DNA of 63,878 nucleotides from Sphingomonas sp. 67-36. Lineage in GTDB: Bacteria > Pseudomonadota > Alphaproteobacteria > Sphingomonadales > Sphingomonadaceae. The notes under the pieces were generated by a model that was given only the letters and a program-made list of their open reading frames with translations, did not search any database and was not told where the DNA came from. Location: NCBI GenBank assembly GCA_001897375.1, contig MKSU01000009.1, forward strand, positions 168,431 to 232,308. Direction: 5' to 3'. This document shows positions 10,965 through 20,318 of this stretch, in pieces. A program made the position numbers and the translations under genes. Numbering within the stretch: the stretch's first letter is position 1; every line of letters starts with the position of its first letter.

Positions 10965-11137
10965 GCGTTATTTTTCGTCGATGAACTGAGTTGCAGGCGC
11001 GACGCGCCTCAAAGGCTTGGAGATTGCTGTGGGGTATCCCCGGAACGCGGCGGGCGATCGATCGGCGGCCGGGTGAGGGGCAGAAGCCGCCGAACGCTTG
11101 GGGGTCGGGGATCGCCCGCCCGCGTTCCGGGAAAGGG

Positions 11138-11308
11138 TCAGCCGCAGCGCTGGCTGCGGTGGCGCCATGGTGCGTCATATTGCTCGCGATGCAGCCGGGC
11201 GAAACCCACGGTCGCCGCGTCCACAACACCGGCGATCGCGCCGGATACCGCCCGAGCAAATGAATGATGCGAATTGGCCCAGGACTGGGTCAGAAAATCG
11301 TCGCGCAT
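11138..11308 (-). CDS. Small hypothetical protein divergent from a LysR regulator
   Basis: A 56-residue reading frame of unknown function. It is supported mainly by a strong ribosome-binding site (CAGGAGGAAG, complement of 11311-11320) close to the ATG at 11308 and by its position directly divergent from a GcvA-like LysR gene, where the regulated gene is usually found. The protein begins MRDDFLTQSWANSHHSFARA and has a moderately hydrophobic segment AVSGAIAGVVDAATVGFARL. It lacks a signal peptide or known motif. The in-frame ATG at 11395 lacks such a site. It could be a chance frame; the ribosome-binding site is the best argument. Confidence 0.5.
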   Translation of the reverse strand: MRDDFLTQSWANSHHSFARAVSGAIAGVVDAATVGFARLHREQYDAPWRHRSQRCG

Positions 11309-11415
11309 TTCTTCCTCCTGTCCGCTTGCGTTGACGGTGTGGATATGGCGTGGCGGCGGATGCGGCGCCAACAAATCGCTCGACACGATCGACAAGCCAG
11401 CCTTATCATGTCGCG

Positions 11416-12315
11416 ATGCGCCGCATCCCGCCTCTCGCCGCCGTCCGCGCCTTCGAGGCGGCGGCGCGGCATGAGAATTTCACCGCCGCCGGTCAGGAGC
11501 TCGGGATGACGCAGGCGGCGGTAAGCTATCAGATCCGCTTGCTGGAGGAACGGCTCGGCACGCCGCTGTTCCGGCGCGAGCGACGGCGCGTGATGCTGAC
11601 CGAGGCGGGGCGCCGCGCGGCGGCGCAGCTCACCCGCGCGTTCGACGCGATCGACGCCGCCTTCGCCACGATCCGCGCCGAGGACGAGGCGCTGCTGACG
11701 CTCTCCACCTCCAATACCTTCGCCAACACCTGGCTGGTGTGGCGGCTGGGCGCGTTCCAGATCGCACACCCGGAAATGGCCGTCCGCCTGCTGACCACCG
11801 ACGCGTTGACCGATTTCGCGGCGGAGGACGTGGATGTCGCGATCCGCGCCGGGCGCGGCGGATGGGAGGGGCTTTCGGAGGACCTGTTGATGCGGGTCGA
11901 TTTCACGCCGATGTGCAGCCCGGAATTCCTCGCCGAGCATGGCGGGCATATCGCTGCGGCGGATCTGCCGCGCCTGCCGCTCATAAGCCCCAACGATCCG
12001 TGGTGGGCGCACTGGCTGCGTGAGGCGGGGGTGCAGGTAGCCGAAGGCGCGCTGCGCAAGGGGATGCGGCTCGATTCCCAGGCGCACGAGGGGTATGCGG
12101 CGATGGCGGGGCAGGGGGTGGCGATGCTGACGCCCTTCTTCTGGCGCAACGATCTGGCGGAGGGAAAACTGGTGCGGCTGTTCGAGCAGACCTCGACCCG
12201 CAACTACGGCTATTGGCTGGTTTGCCCCGAACATCGCCGCCGCGTGCCGAAGATCGCGCGCTTTCGCGAATGGCTGCTGCGGGAGATCGCGAGGGACAAG
12301 GCGCTGCTGGCGTAG
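11416..12315 (+). CDS. LysR-type transcriptional regulator, GcvA-like
   Basis: LysR family regulator of 299 residues. The N-terminal winged helix-turn-helix is clear: FEAAARHENFTAAGQELGMTQAAVSYQIRLLEERLG followed by PLFRRERRRVMLTEAG. The effector domain (about 90-295) resembles the GcvA/AmpR branch (LSTSNTFANTWLVWRLGAF; VDVAIRAGRGGWEG; MLTPFFWRNDLAEGKLVRLF). The start at 11416 is chosen because it begins MRRIPPLAAVRAFEAAA, the family start. It is divergent from a small gene at 11308 and ends 32 bases before parC. The target and effector are unknown. Confidence 0.9.
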   Translation: MRRIPPLAAVRAFEAAARHENFTAAGQELGMTQAAVSYQIRLLEERLGTPLFRRERRRVMLTEAGRRAAAQLTRAFDAIDAAFATIRAEDEALLTLSTSNTFANTWLVWRLGAFQIAHPEMAVRLLTTDALTDFAAEDVDVAIRAGRGGWEGLSEDLLMRVDFTPMCSPEFLAEHGGHIAAADLPRLPLISPNDPWWAHWLREAGVQVAEGALRKGMRLDSQAHEGYAAMAGQGVAMLTPFFWRNDLAEGKLVRLFEQTSTRNYGYWLVCPEHRRRVPKIARFREWLLREIARDKALLA

Positions 12316-12347
12316 CGCGGATCGCGCTGCTAACGGCTTTCACTTCC

Positions 12348-14585
12348 ATGGCCACCGACTTCGCAGAACCGCCGATCGGCATCCTCGACGCCCCGTTCGA
12401 CAGCGCGCTTTCCGAACGATATCTCGTCTATGCGCTGTCCACGATCACCGCCCGCTCGCTGCCCGACGTGCGCGACGGGCTGAAGCCGGTGCACCGTCGC
12501 CTGCTGTGGGCGATGCGGCTGCTCAGGCTCGATCCGGCGGCGGGATACAAGAAATGCGCGCGCGTCGTCGGCGATGTGATCGGCAAATACCATCCGCACG
12601 GCGACCAGTCGGTCTATGATGCGATGGTCCGGCTCGCGCAGGATTTCGCGCTGCGCTATCCGCTGGTCGACGGGCAGGGCAATTTCGGCAATATCGACGG
12701 CGATAACGCCGCCGCCTACCGCTACACCGAGGCGCGGCTGACGCAGGTTGCGATCGACCTGATGGACGGGCTGGACGAGGACGCCGTCGCCTTCCGTCCG
12801 ACATACAATGGCGAGGAGCAGGAGCCGGAGCTGTTCCCCGGCATGTTCCCCAACCTGCTGGCCAATGGCGCGAGCGGCATCGCGGTCGGCATGGCGACGA
12901 GCATCCCGCCGCACAATGCCGCCGAACTGCTCAATGCCGCGATCGCGCTGATCGACAATCCGGCGGCCGATCCGCTCGATCATGTGCAGGGGCCGGACTT
13001 CCCGACCGGCGGGCTGGTGGCGGATAGCGCCGCCGCGATCCGCGAGGCCTATGCCACCGGACGCGGCGCTTTCCGCACCCGCTGCCGCTGGACGGTGGAG
13101 CGCGAGAAGGGCGGCGGCTGGCAGATCGTCGTCGGCGAAATCCCTTACGGCGTCCAGAAAGGCAAATTGATCGAGCAGATCGCAGCGCTCATCAACGAGA
13201 AGAAGCTGCCGATCCTCGCCGACGTGCGCGACGAGAGCGATGCGGAGATCCGGCTGGTGCTGGAGCCGCGCAGCCGCACGGTCGATCCGCAGGTGCTGAT
13301 GGACGGGCTGTTCCGCCTTTCCGACCTCGAGACGCGCGTGCCGCTCAACCTCAACGTGCTCGACAAGACGCGCACGCCGCGCGTGATGAGCCTCAAGGAG
13401 GCGCTGGAGGCGTGGGTCGAGCATCAGTTCGTCGTGCTGCGGCGGCGGACCGAGCATCGCCTAGCGAAGATCGCCGACCGGCTGGAGCTGGTGGCGGGCT
13501 ATATCATCGCCTTTCTCAACCTCGATCGCGTGATCGAGATCATCCGCACCGAGGACGAGCCGAAGCCGGTGATGATGGCGGAGTTCCAGCTCACCGACCG
13601 GCAGGCGGAGGCGATCCTCAACATGCGGCTGCGCTCGCTGCGCCGGCTGGAGGAGATGGAGCTGAAGCGCGAGCAGGAGGCGCTGACGAAAGAGCAGGCC
13701 GAGCTTCAGGCCCTGCTCGCCTCCGACGCGCGGCAGCGCACGCGGATGAAGAAGGACCTGGCGAAGATTCGCGACCGCTACGGCCTCGAAACCGCGCTCG
13801 GCAAGCGCCGCACGACGATCGAGGAAGCCGCCCCCGCGCGCGAGATTCCGCTGGAGGCGATGATCGAGCGCGAGCCGATCACCGTGATCCTCTCGCAGCG
13901 CGGCTGGATCAGGGCGATGAAGGGCCATGTCGACCTTGCCTCCGCCGACACGCTGAAGTTCAAGGAAGGCGACGGCCCGGCCTATGCCTTCCATGCGCAG
14001 ACGACCGACAAGCTGCTGCTCGCCGCTGAGAACGGCCGCTTCTACACGCTGGCGGCGGACAGGCTGCCGGGCGGGCGCGGCTTCGGCGAGCCGGTGCGGG
14101 CGACGATCGACCTCGACGGCAATGTCGGCATCGCCGCCTTCATGAGCGCGGCGAAGCTCGACAAATTGCTGATCGCGGCGAGCGACGGGCGCGGTTTCAT
14201 CGTCGCGGCGAACGACGTGACAGCCGAAACGCGCAAGGGCAAGACGGTGATGACCCCGCGGACCGGCGCGCGGCTGATCCTCGCCAGGCCGATTCCGGAG
14301 GGCGCGGATTATGTCGCGGCGATCGGCGACAACCGCAAGATGGTCGTCTTCCCGCTATCCGAACTGGCGGAGATGACGCGCGGGCAGGGGGTGCAACTCC
14401 AGCGCTATCGCGACGGCGGTCTCTCCGACGCGATTGCCTTCCGCTATGCCGACGGCCTCAGCTGGTCGATGGGCGGCGAGAGCGGGCGGACGCGCACCGA
14501 GAGCGACCTTTCGCCATGGCGCGCCGCGCGCGGCGCGGCGGGACGGATGCCGCCGACCGGCTTCCCGCGCGACAACCGGTTCTGA
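12348..14585 (+). CDS. parC: DNA topoisomerase IV subunit A
   Basis: Subunit A of topoisomerase IV, 745 residues, which decatenates daughter chromosomes. The winged-helix and tower region contain [31 protein letters not shown] and the catalytic tyrosine Y126 in [10 protein letters not shown]. The C-terminal half has beta-propeller blades typical of ParC. At the positions equal to E. coli Ser80 and Glu84 this protein has Gln and Asp. The start at 12348 ([17 protein letters not shown]) fits the family; ParC rather than GyrA is supported by the overall length and the N-terminus. The gene follows the LysR gene by 32 bases and may be co-transcribed. Confidence 0.93.
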   Translation: MATDFAEPPIGILDAPFDSALSERYLVYALSTITARSLPDVRDGLKPVHRRLLWAMRLLRLDPAAGYKKCARVVGDVIGKYHPHGDQSVYDAMVRLAQDFALRYPLVDGQGNFGNIDGDNAAAYRYTEARLTQVAIDLMDGLDEDAVAFRPTYNGEEQEPELFPGMFPNLLANGASGIAVGMATSIPPHNAAELLNAAIALIDNPAADPLDHVQGPDFPTGGLVADSAAAIREAYATGRGAFRTRCRWTVEREKGGGWQIVVGEIPYGVQKGKLIEQIAALINEKKLPILADVRDESDAEIRLVLEPRSRTVDPQVLMDGLFRLSDLETRVPLNLNVLDKTRTPRVMSLKEALEAWVEHQFVVLRRRTEHRLAKIADRLELVAGYIIAFLNLDRVIEIIRTEDEPKPVMMAEFQLTDRQAEAILNMRLRSLRRLEEMELKREQEALTKEQAELQALLASDARQRTRMKKDLAKIRDRYGLETALGKRRTTIEEAAPAREIPLEAMIEREPITVILSQRGWIRAMKGHVDLASADTLKFKEGDGPAYAFHAQTTDKLLLAAENGRFYTLAADRLPGGRGFGEPVRATIDLDGNVGIAAFMSAAKLDKLLIAASDGRGFIVAANDVTAETRKGKTVMTPRTGARLILARPIPEGADYVAAIGDNRKMVVFPLSELAEMTRGQGVQLQRYRDGGLSDAIAFRYADGLSWSMGGESGRTRTESDLSPWRAARGAAGRMPPTGFPRDNRF

Positions 14586-14656
14586 AACCGAAGAAATCGA
14601 CAAGTCATTGTAAATTTAGGTCATCGTTAACGATCCATATGTCAGACGGATCGTGA

Positions 14657-16321
14657 ATGGAAAAAGGGGCAGCCTTCGCGAATGGCATCCCGTTGGTCAT
14701 GCCCGCCGGCATGACCGCGGCGGAGGGCGCGCTTGAGCTGTTGCCGATCGCTGCGGTGATCGTCGGTTTCGACGAGGGCCGGCTGGTGCGCGAGATGCCG
14801 AACAGCATCTGCCGCCGGCTCGGGCTGGATCGCGCGCTGGACGAGATCGCCCCGCGCCTCGCCGCGTTCCTCGATCTCGGCGAGACGCGCGCGGAATTCG
14901 ACTGGACGATCGGGGAGACGGTGGAGCGGCGCCATTTCACGGTGACGCTGGCGCGCGTCGGCTTCCGCGCGGAGCCGCGCTGCATGGTCAGCTTCGTCGA
15001 CCATACCAGCGAGATGCGCACCGAGCAGAGCCTGCGCCGCGAGATGACGATCGACAGCCTGACCGGGCTGCCCAACCGCAGCGGCTTCGGCGACATGCTG
15101 GAGACGGTGATCGCCGCCGGCGACGGCGATTGCGCGGTGATCGTGCTCGACCTCGATCGCTTCAGCCGGATCAACGCTTGCCTCGGCAGCATGGCCGGCG
15201 ATGAACTGCTGATGGCGCTGGCGCGGCGGATCAAGGGCGCCTTGCGCGTGCGCGACGTGCTGGCGCGCACCGGCGGCGATGAATTCGGCATCCTGCTGTC
15301 GATCGATGAGAGCCGCGACGAGGCGGAGCATGTCGCCAAGCGCATCCGCGCGGTGCTCGCGACGCCCTTCCGGCTCAGCGATTATCAGATCCACGTCTCC
15401 TGTTCGATCGGCATCGCTTATGTCGACGAGACGGTGGCGGAGGCGGAGGACGTGATCCGCCACGCGCAATTCGCGGTGAAACGCTCCAAGCAGAGCGGGC
15501 GGGCGGAAGCGTATCAGAATCAGGCGTTCCTGCGCGCGGGCGAGGAATTCGCGCTGGAAACCGCGTTGCGACGCGCGATCGAGGAGCGGCAGCTCACGCT
15601 GCACTTCCAGCCGATCTGCGACCTGTCCACCGGGCGGATCGTCAGCTTCGAGGCGCTGGCGCGCTGGACCGACGAGGAGGGGCGCGCGCAATCGCCGGCG
15701 CGGTTCATCGCGGTGGCGGAGGAATCGGGGCTGATCCTGCCGCTCGGTCGCTGGGCGATCGACCAGGCGGTGCGGACGCTGGCAGCGTGGGATCTGCGCG
15801 CCGGCGGCGACTGCGGCGTCTCGATGGCGGTGAACCTCTCCGCGATCCAGTTGCAGCGCGACGCGGTGGCGCCGGTGGTGGCTGCCGCGCTCGACCAGCA
15901 CGGCCTGTCCGGGCGCCGCCTGCGGCTGGAACTGACCGAAAGCGCGCTGGTGTCGGAACCGGAGCGGATCGCGCGCGTGCTGCACGCGCTGAAGGCGCTC
16001 GGCGCGACGATCGCGATGGACGATTTCGGCACCGGCTATTCCAACCTCGCCTATCTCCAGAAGCTGCCGATCGACATCCTCAAGATCGATCGCAGCTTCA
16101 TCACCGGGATGCTGGCCGATCGCGACAAGGTGGCGATCGTCCGCGCGGTGCTGGGCCTCGCCGCCGCGCTCAACATGGATACGGTGGCCGAGGGAATCGA
16201 GGCGATCGAAGTGGGGCAGACGCTTGCCGCGCTCGGCTGCACCTGTGGGCAGGGCTATGCCTATTCGCGGCCGGTGGACGCGGAAGCGGCCTATCGGCTG
16301 CTGCGCGAGCTCAACAACTGA
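14657..16321 (+). CDS. Bifunctional diguanylate cyclase/phosphodiesterase (GGDEF-EAL)
   Basis: Cyclic-di-GMP turnover protein of 554 residues, soluble. An N-terminal PAS-like region (about 20-125) is followed by GGDEF (about 130-290) with intact GGDEF at residues 206-210 and an inhibitory I-site RVRD five residues before it, then EAL (about 300-550) with intact FEALARW (EAL at 332-334), LELTESALV, DDFGTGYSNLAYLQ and LKIDRSFI. Both active sites look complete, so activity may be switched by the sensor region. No membrane segment is seen. Its 3' end overlaps the convergent cca gene by 31 bases. Confidence 0.93.
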   Translation: MEKGAAFANGIPLVMPAGMTAAEGALELLPIAAVIVGFDEGRLVREMPNSICRRLGLDRALDEIAPRLAAFLDLGETRAEFDWTIGETVERRHFTVTLARVGFRAEPRCMVSFVDHTSEMRTEQSLRREMTIDSLTGLPNRSGFGDMLETVIAAGDGDCAVIVLDLDRFSRINACLGSMAGDELLMALARRIKGALRVRDVLARTGGDEFGILLSIDESRDEAEHVAKRIRAVLATPFRLSDYQIHVSCSIGIAYVDETVAEAEDVIRHAQFAVKRSKQSGRAEAYQNQAFLRAGEEFALETALRRAIEERQLTLHFQPICDLSTGRIVSFEALARWTDEEGRAQSPARFIAVAEESGLILPLGRWAIDQAVRTLAAWDLRAGGDCGVSMAVNLSAIQLQRDAVAPVVAAALDQHGLSGRRLRLELTESALVSEPERIARVLHALKALGATIAMDDFGTGYSNLAYLQKLPIDILKIDRSFITGMLADRDKVAIVRAVLGLAAALNMDTVAEGIEAIEVGQTLAALGCTCGQGYAYSRPVDAEAAYRLLRELNN

Positions 16322-17484
16322 TCGACGATCGCCGCCGTTTCCGCCGCGTCGGGGAAACCGCGCGCGATCCATTCGTCCTCCACCGCGCGTAACAGCCGCG
16401 CGACCTCCGGCCCCTTCGCCACGCCGCGCGCGACGATCTCGCCGCCGCCGATCGGCAGGCGCGGCGGCGTCCAGTCCCTGAGCGCCGCGACGCTTTCCCC
16501 CGCGAGCAGCAGCCGATCGATCGCGATCGGCAGCCCGACGCGATAGGCGAGCGCGCGCGGCCCTTCGTCGCCCGGCCCGTCATGCGCCGCCTGCAACCTC
16601 TTGCGATCGGCATTCGACAGCTTGAGCCGCGCGCCGACGCCCTCCGCCTCATCCGGGGCGATCAGCGCGGCAAGGCGACGGATCGCATCGGGCGCGACGC
16701 CCTCGGCCGCCTCGCGCGCCGCGAGCGCGGCCAGCGCGGCGGCGTCGGTGACCTCGGGCAGGGCAGGGCGGAAGATGCCGTACTCGATCATCAGCGCCAC
16801 CACCGGCACCGCATTGGCCGCGACCAGCAGCCGCAGCAACTCCGCCGCGATCCGCTCGCGCGACAGCGCCATCAGGTCATTGGCGCGATCGGTGCAGGCG
16901 GCCAGCCCCGCCGCGTCGATCGCGTCGCCGAACCGCGCATGGAAGCGGAAGAAGCGCAGGATGCGCAGATGATCCTCGGCGATCCGCTGATAAGGGTCGC
17001 CGATGAAGCGTACGCGCCCGGCGGCAAGATCGCCCAGCCCGCCGAACCAGTCGAACAGCTCGCCGGTCAGCGGATCGGCATAGAGCGCGTTCATCGTGAA
17101 ATCGCGCCGCGCCGCATCCTCGCGCCAGTCGTCGGTGAAGGCGACGGTGGCGCGGCGGCCGTCGGTGGAAACGTCGCGGCGCAGCGTCGTCACCTCGACC
17201 ACCGTGCCGCTGGAGACGGCGGTGATCGTGCCATGCTCGATACCGGTCGGGACGGCCTTGATGCCGGCCGCCTCCAGCCGCGCGATCACCTCGGCCGGAG
17301 CGTGACGGGTGGCGATGTCGATGTCCGCCACATCCAGCCCGAGCAGGGTGTCGCGCACCGCGCCGCCGACATAGCGCGCCTCACCCGCCGCAGCGCCAAG
17401 CGCCGCGGCGAGCCGGTCGAGGCCCGGCCGATCACGCCAAGTGGCGGCGGGAAGCACGATCTTTCCGCTGGTTAGGTCGTCCAT
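16291..17484 (-). CDS. cca: CCA tRNA nucleotidyltransferase / poly(A) polymerase family
   Basis: Nucleotidyltransferase of 397 residues, expected to add or repair the 3' CCA of tRNAs. The polymerase-beta-type head has GGAVRD (residues 40-45), the metal-binding DVADIDIAT (DxD at 54-56), RRDFTMNALY and the RFIGDPYQRIAEDHLRILRFFRF motif of the class II enzymes. No HD domain is seen, as in many alphaproteobacterial members. The start at 17484 (MDDLTSGK) overlaps the upstream Nudix gene by 13 bases, so the two are translationally coupled in a four-gene operon GNAT-DUF1285-Nudix-cca. Its stop is embedded in the end of the convergent GGDEF-EAL gene. Confidence 0.92.
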   Translation of the reverse strand: MDDLTSGKIVLPAATWRDRPGLDRLAAALGAAAGEARYVGGAVRDTLLGLDVADIDIATRHAPAEVIARLEAAGIKAVPTGIEHGTITAVSSGTVVEVTTLRRDVSTDGRRATVAFTDDWREDAARRDFTMNALYADPLTGELFDWFGGLGDLAAGRVRFIGDPYQRIAEDHLRILRFFRFHARFGDAIDAAGLAACTDRANDLMALSRERIAAELLRLLVAANAVPVVALMIEYGIFRPALPEVTDAAALAALAAREAAEGVAPDAIRRLAALIAPDEAEGVGARLKLSNADRKRLQAAHDGPGDEGPRALAYRVGLPIAIDRLLLAGESVAALRDWTPPRLPIGGGEIVARGVAKGPEVARLLRAVEDEWIARGFPDAAETAAIVDQLLSSRSSR

Positions 17485-18074
17485 CTCAGCCGTCGCGCGA
17501 GGTTGACGATCATCGCGGCGGTCGCGCCCCAGATGCGATGGCCGTCCCAGTTGATCTCGTAATAATGGCGCTCGTGCCCCTGCCATTCCACCGTCGCCTC
17601 GACATGGTTGGCGGTGTCGAGCAGGAAATCGAGCGGCACCTCGAACACCGCCGCCACCTCCGCCTCGTTGGGAAGCAGCGGCAGGTCGGGCGGCACCACG
17701 CCGACCACAGGCGTCACGAGGAAGCCGGTGACGGTGCGGTAGCGATCGACCGCGCCGATCACCGTCACCGCCGCGCGCGGCAGGGCGATTTCCTCCTCCG
17801 CCTCGCGCAGCGCCGCCGCCACCGCATCCTCGCCGGGATCGAGCCGGCCGCCGGGGAAGGCGACCTGCCCGGCGTGGCGGCGCATCGTCTCCGGCCGGCG
17901 GGTGAGGATCACGCCGGGATGTGGGCGATCGGTGACCGGCACCAGCACCGCCGCCGGGCGCATCATCTCGTCCGGCCCAAGATCGAGGTCGGCGCGGTCG
18001 CCGGTCAGCAGCACGGGCGTTTCGGTGAGGCCGGTCGCCAGCGCGCGATGGAGGCGCTCGATCAGGTCGCTCAC
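17472..18074 (-). CDS. Nudix hydrolase, CoA pyrophosphatase family
   Basis: Nudix enzyme of 200 residues, most like NudL/Nudt7-type coenzyme A diphosphatases. The CoA-specific motif LTRRPETMRRHAGQVAFPGG precedes the Nudix box G76-x5-E82-x7-REAxEE (GGRLDPGEDAVAAALREAEEE); the residue after EE is Ile, not Gly, in line with this subgroup. The start is GTG at 18074 (MSDLIERLHRALA). It follows the DUF1285 gene by 10 bases and overlaps cca by 13. The same gene order is familiar from other alphaproteobacteria. Confidence 0.9.
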   Translation of the reverse strand: MSDLIERLHRALATGLTETPVLLTGDRADLDLGPDEMMRPAAVLVPVTDRPHPGVILTRRPETMRRHAGQVAFPGGRLDPGEDAVAAALREAEEEIALPRAAVTVIGAVDRYRTVTGFLVTPVVGVVPPDLPLLPNEAEVAAVFEVPLDFLLDTANHVEATVEWQGHERHYYEINWDGHRIWGATAAMIVNLARRLRWTT

Positions 18075-18084
18075 GGCAGGTCGC

Positions 18085-18645
18085 TCATGGCAGCAGCGGG
18101 AAGAAGGCGCCGGCGCTCCACACGCCGGGCGACTCATCGTCTCCCGCCAGTGCGCGGTCGGCGAGGTCGTAATAGACCGCGCGCGCCACCAGCGCTTCCA
18201 ATCCACCGCGCACGTGCAGATAGGGGTGGGGGCCGTCGTCACGCTCGACGAAGCGCAGCGGATGCTCGGCCGAAGCGGTGACGAGGTCGCCGGTATTGAG
18301 CCGGAAGGCCAGCGTGGCGTCGCGCCCTTCGCCTTCCGCCTTCATCTCCACCGCGACGAAGGGCGCGTCCTCGACCGCGATGTCGAGCTTCTCGACCGGC
18401 GTGACGAGGACATATCCTCCGTCCGGCTCGCGGCGCAGGATGCGGCTGAACGCGCGCACCATCGCCTGTCGCCCGATCGGCGAGCCCTGGTGGTACCAGG
18501 TGCCGTCGCGCGCGATGCGCATGTCGCTGTCCCCGCAATGCGTCGGGTGCCAGCGCTCGACCGGGGGCAGGCGGTCGCCCTCTGCCAGCCGCGCGATGTC
18601 CGCGATCGTCAGCGTCTCGAAATCGGGGGGCGGGGCCATCGGCAT
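18085..18645 (-). CDS. DUF1285 domain protein
   Basis: Cytosolic protein of 186 residues, DUF1285 family, function unknown. Conserved features are PPVERWHPTHCGDSDMRI near the N-terminus and the segment DGTWYHQGSPIGRQAMVRAFSRILRRE, then a beta-rich C-terminal half with YVLVTPVEKLDIAVEDAPF and LRFVERDDGPHPYLHVRGGLEALVARAVYYDL. It starts at 18645 or six bases later (18639); no strong ribosome-binding site decides this. It sits between a GNAT gene and the Nudix gene in one operon, an arrangement commonly linked with cca. Confidence 0.85.
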   Translation of the reverse strand: MPMAPPPDFETLTIADIARLAEGDRLPPVERWHPTHCGDSDMRIARDGTWYHQGSPIGRQAMVRAFSRILRREPDGGYVLVTPVEKLDIAVEDAPFVAVEMKAEGEGRDATLAFRLNTGDLVTASAEHPLRFVERDDGPHPYLHVRGGLEALVARAVYYDLADRALAGDDESPGVWSAGAFFPLLP

Positions 18646-18683
18646 GTCGGCCGGACTAGGGGAGGGTGGGCGTGCCGTAAAGG

Positions 18684-19205
18684 TCAGGCCGCCATCGCCG
18701 CGCGCGGGCCGATCGTCCCGCCGCCCGCCGGCACGGCCGCGCCGCGCGCGAGCAGGCGGTGGCGCTCGACCGGGCCGGGAAGGCGCCAGCCGGCGGTGCG
18801 CTCGGCGGTGAAGCCGAAGAAGCGGCCGTAATATTCCGGGTCGCCGATCAGCATGACCGCATCGTCCAGCCCCGCGCGCGCGGCGGCGTCGAGGCAGGCC
18901 GCCATCAGCATCCGCCCGATTCCGTCGCGCTGCCGCCCCGGCTCGACCGCGACCGGGCCGAGCAAGGTGATCGGCACGACACGGCCGTCGTCGGCGGAGA
19001 AGACGACCGGCCAGCACTGGATCGTCGCGACCAGCGCGCCATTGTCGAGCGCGGCCAGGCTGAGCGCGGGGATCGCGGCGGTGCCGGCGCGGAGGCGATA
19101 GGCGGTGCGGCCGTGACGGTCGCTGCCGAAGGCGCGGTCGAGCAATGCCTCCACCGCGTTCCCATCCACCCTGTCCAGTGCCGTAAGCTCGATCACCCGC
19201 CTCAT
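18684..19205 (-). CDS. GNAT family N-acetyltransferase
   Basis: Predicted acetyltransferase of 173 residues, YhbS-like subgroup. The acetyl-CoA binding signature is visible as LLGPVAVEPGRQRDGIGRMLMAACLDAAARAG (motif A), followed by VMLIGDPEYYGRFFGFTAE, a typical motif B region. The start at 19205 (MRRVIELTALDRVDG) is preferred over an upstream ATG at 19259. It is the first gene of the cca operon, 38 bases before DUF1285, and is divergent from a glutathione transferase gene. The substrate is unknown. Confidence 0.85.
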   Translation of the reverse strand: MRRVIELTALDRVDGNAVEALLDRAFGSDRHGRTAYRLRAGTAAIPALSLAALDNGALVATIQCWPVVFSADDGRVVPITLLGPVAVEPGRQRDGIGRMLMAACLDAAARAGLDDAVMLIGDPEYYGRFFGFTAERTAGWRLPGPVERHRLLARGAAVPAGGGTIGPRAAMAA

Positions 19206-19272
19206 TCCCTGATGGACGCCAAGGGCGGCGCGGATTAGCGATAGCGCGCCTGAACGCAAGTGGAATGACGCC

Positions 19273-19905
19273 GTGAAGCTTTTCGATGCAGTCTGGGCGC
19301 CCAGCCCCCGGCGGGTGCGGATCTATCTGGCGGAAAAGGGAATCGCCATCGAGCGGGTGATGATCGACCTGCGCAAGGGCGAGCAACTCGGCCCGGATTA
19401 TCTCGCGATCAACCCGCGCGGGATGGTGCCCGCGCTGCAACTCGACGATGGCGAGGTGATCTGCGAATCGGCGGCGATCTGCCGCTATTTCGAGGCCTTG
19501 CAGCCCGATCCCCCGCTGTTCGGCCGCACCCCGCTGGAGATCGCGCGGATCGAGAGCGCGACGCGGCGAATCGAGAACGAGGGCTATGCCGCCGCCGTTT
19601 ATGTGCTGCGCAACGCCAATCCCGCCTTCACCGGGCGCGGGGCGGCGGGGAAATGGCCGGAAATGGCGCAGATCCCGCAGCTTGCCGCGCGCGGCATGAT
19701 AATGTGGGACATGTTCGTCGCGATGCTCGACGCGGAACTGGCGACGCGGCAGTGGGTGACCGGGGAGGATTATACCTTCGCCGACATCACCGCGCTGGCG
19801 ACGATCGACTTCGCGAAATCGGCCAAGCTCACGATGCCGGAATCGGCGGAGAACCTGCGCCGCTGGCATACGGCGGCCAGCGCGAGACCCAGCGCCGCGG
19901 CCTGA
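19273..19905 (+). CDS. Glutathione S-transferase family protein
   Basis: GST-like protein of 210 residues. The thioredoxin-fold N-terminus (MKLFDAVWAPSPRRVRIYLAEKGI) carries the cis-proline loop GMVPALQLDDG and the glutathione-contacting ESAAICRYFEAL. The helical C-terminal domain ends with WVTGEDYTFADITALATIDFAK, the conserved N-capping box. The start codon is GTG at 19273. It lacks the SxCxxR motif expected for maleylacetoacetate isomerase, so it probably is not the missing step of the tyrosine pathway found near 50 kb. It precedes folB by 41 bases on the same strand. Confidence 0.88.
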   Translation: MKLFDAVWAPSPRRVRIYLAEKGIAIERVMIDLRKGEQLGPDYLAINPRGMVPALQLDDGEVICESAAICRYFEALQPDPPLFGRTPLEIARIESATRRIENEGYAAAVYVLRNANPAFTGRGAAGKWPEMAQIPQLAARGMIMWDMFVAMLDAELATRQWVTGEDYTFADITALATIDFAKSAKLTMPESAENLRRWHTAASARPSAAA

Positions 19906-19946
19906 CCGGCTTGCCCCGGCGCGGGGGTGGGCCTAGGGGCCGCGCG

Positions 19947-20318
19947 ATGGACGACAGCCTCGAACTCGAAGTGCACGATCTGGAGGTGCCGGTGCTTACC
20001 GGCATCTATTCGGAGGAGACGCACTTGCCGCAGCCGCTGCGCATCTCGATCGGCGTCCAGCTCGACGCGCCCGCGCATTTCGCGCCGGATACGCCGCTGA
20101 GCGCCTCGAAGAACTATCTCGACCTGAAGCGCGCGGCGACCAGCGCGCTGCCGCCCGGCGTACATTTCACGCTGATAGAGGGCGTGGCGGACCATATTGC
20201 CGACACGCTCTTCCTCCAGGATCATCGCGTGCGGCGAGTGACCGTGAAGATCGTCAAGCTGGCGATCGCCGAGGCGGGCGAATCGATCGGGATCACCCTG
20301 GTCCGCCATCGCCGCTGA
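19947..20318 (+). CDS. folB: Dihydroneopterin aldolase family protein
   Basis: FolB-like protein of 123 residues, folate pathway enzyme converting dihydroneopterin to hydroxymethyl-dihydropterin. Visible features are LEVPVLTGIYSEETHLPQPLRISIGVQL, the NYLDLKRA segment, and HFTLIEGVADHIADTLF with the conserved glutamate, followed by VTVKIVKLAIAEAGESIGI. The sequence starts at an ATG after GGGCCGCGCG. The usual catalytic Tyr in the first segment (GIY) and Glu are retained. Its 3' end overlaps the convergent secreted-protein gene by 26 bases. Confidence 0.85.
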   Translation: MDDSLELEVHDLEVPVLTGIYSEETHLPQPLRISIGVQLDAPAHFAPDTPLSASKNYLDLKRAATSALPPGVHFTLIEGVADHIADTLFLQDHRVRRVTVKIVKLAIAEAGESIGITLVRHRR

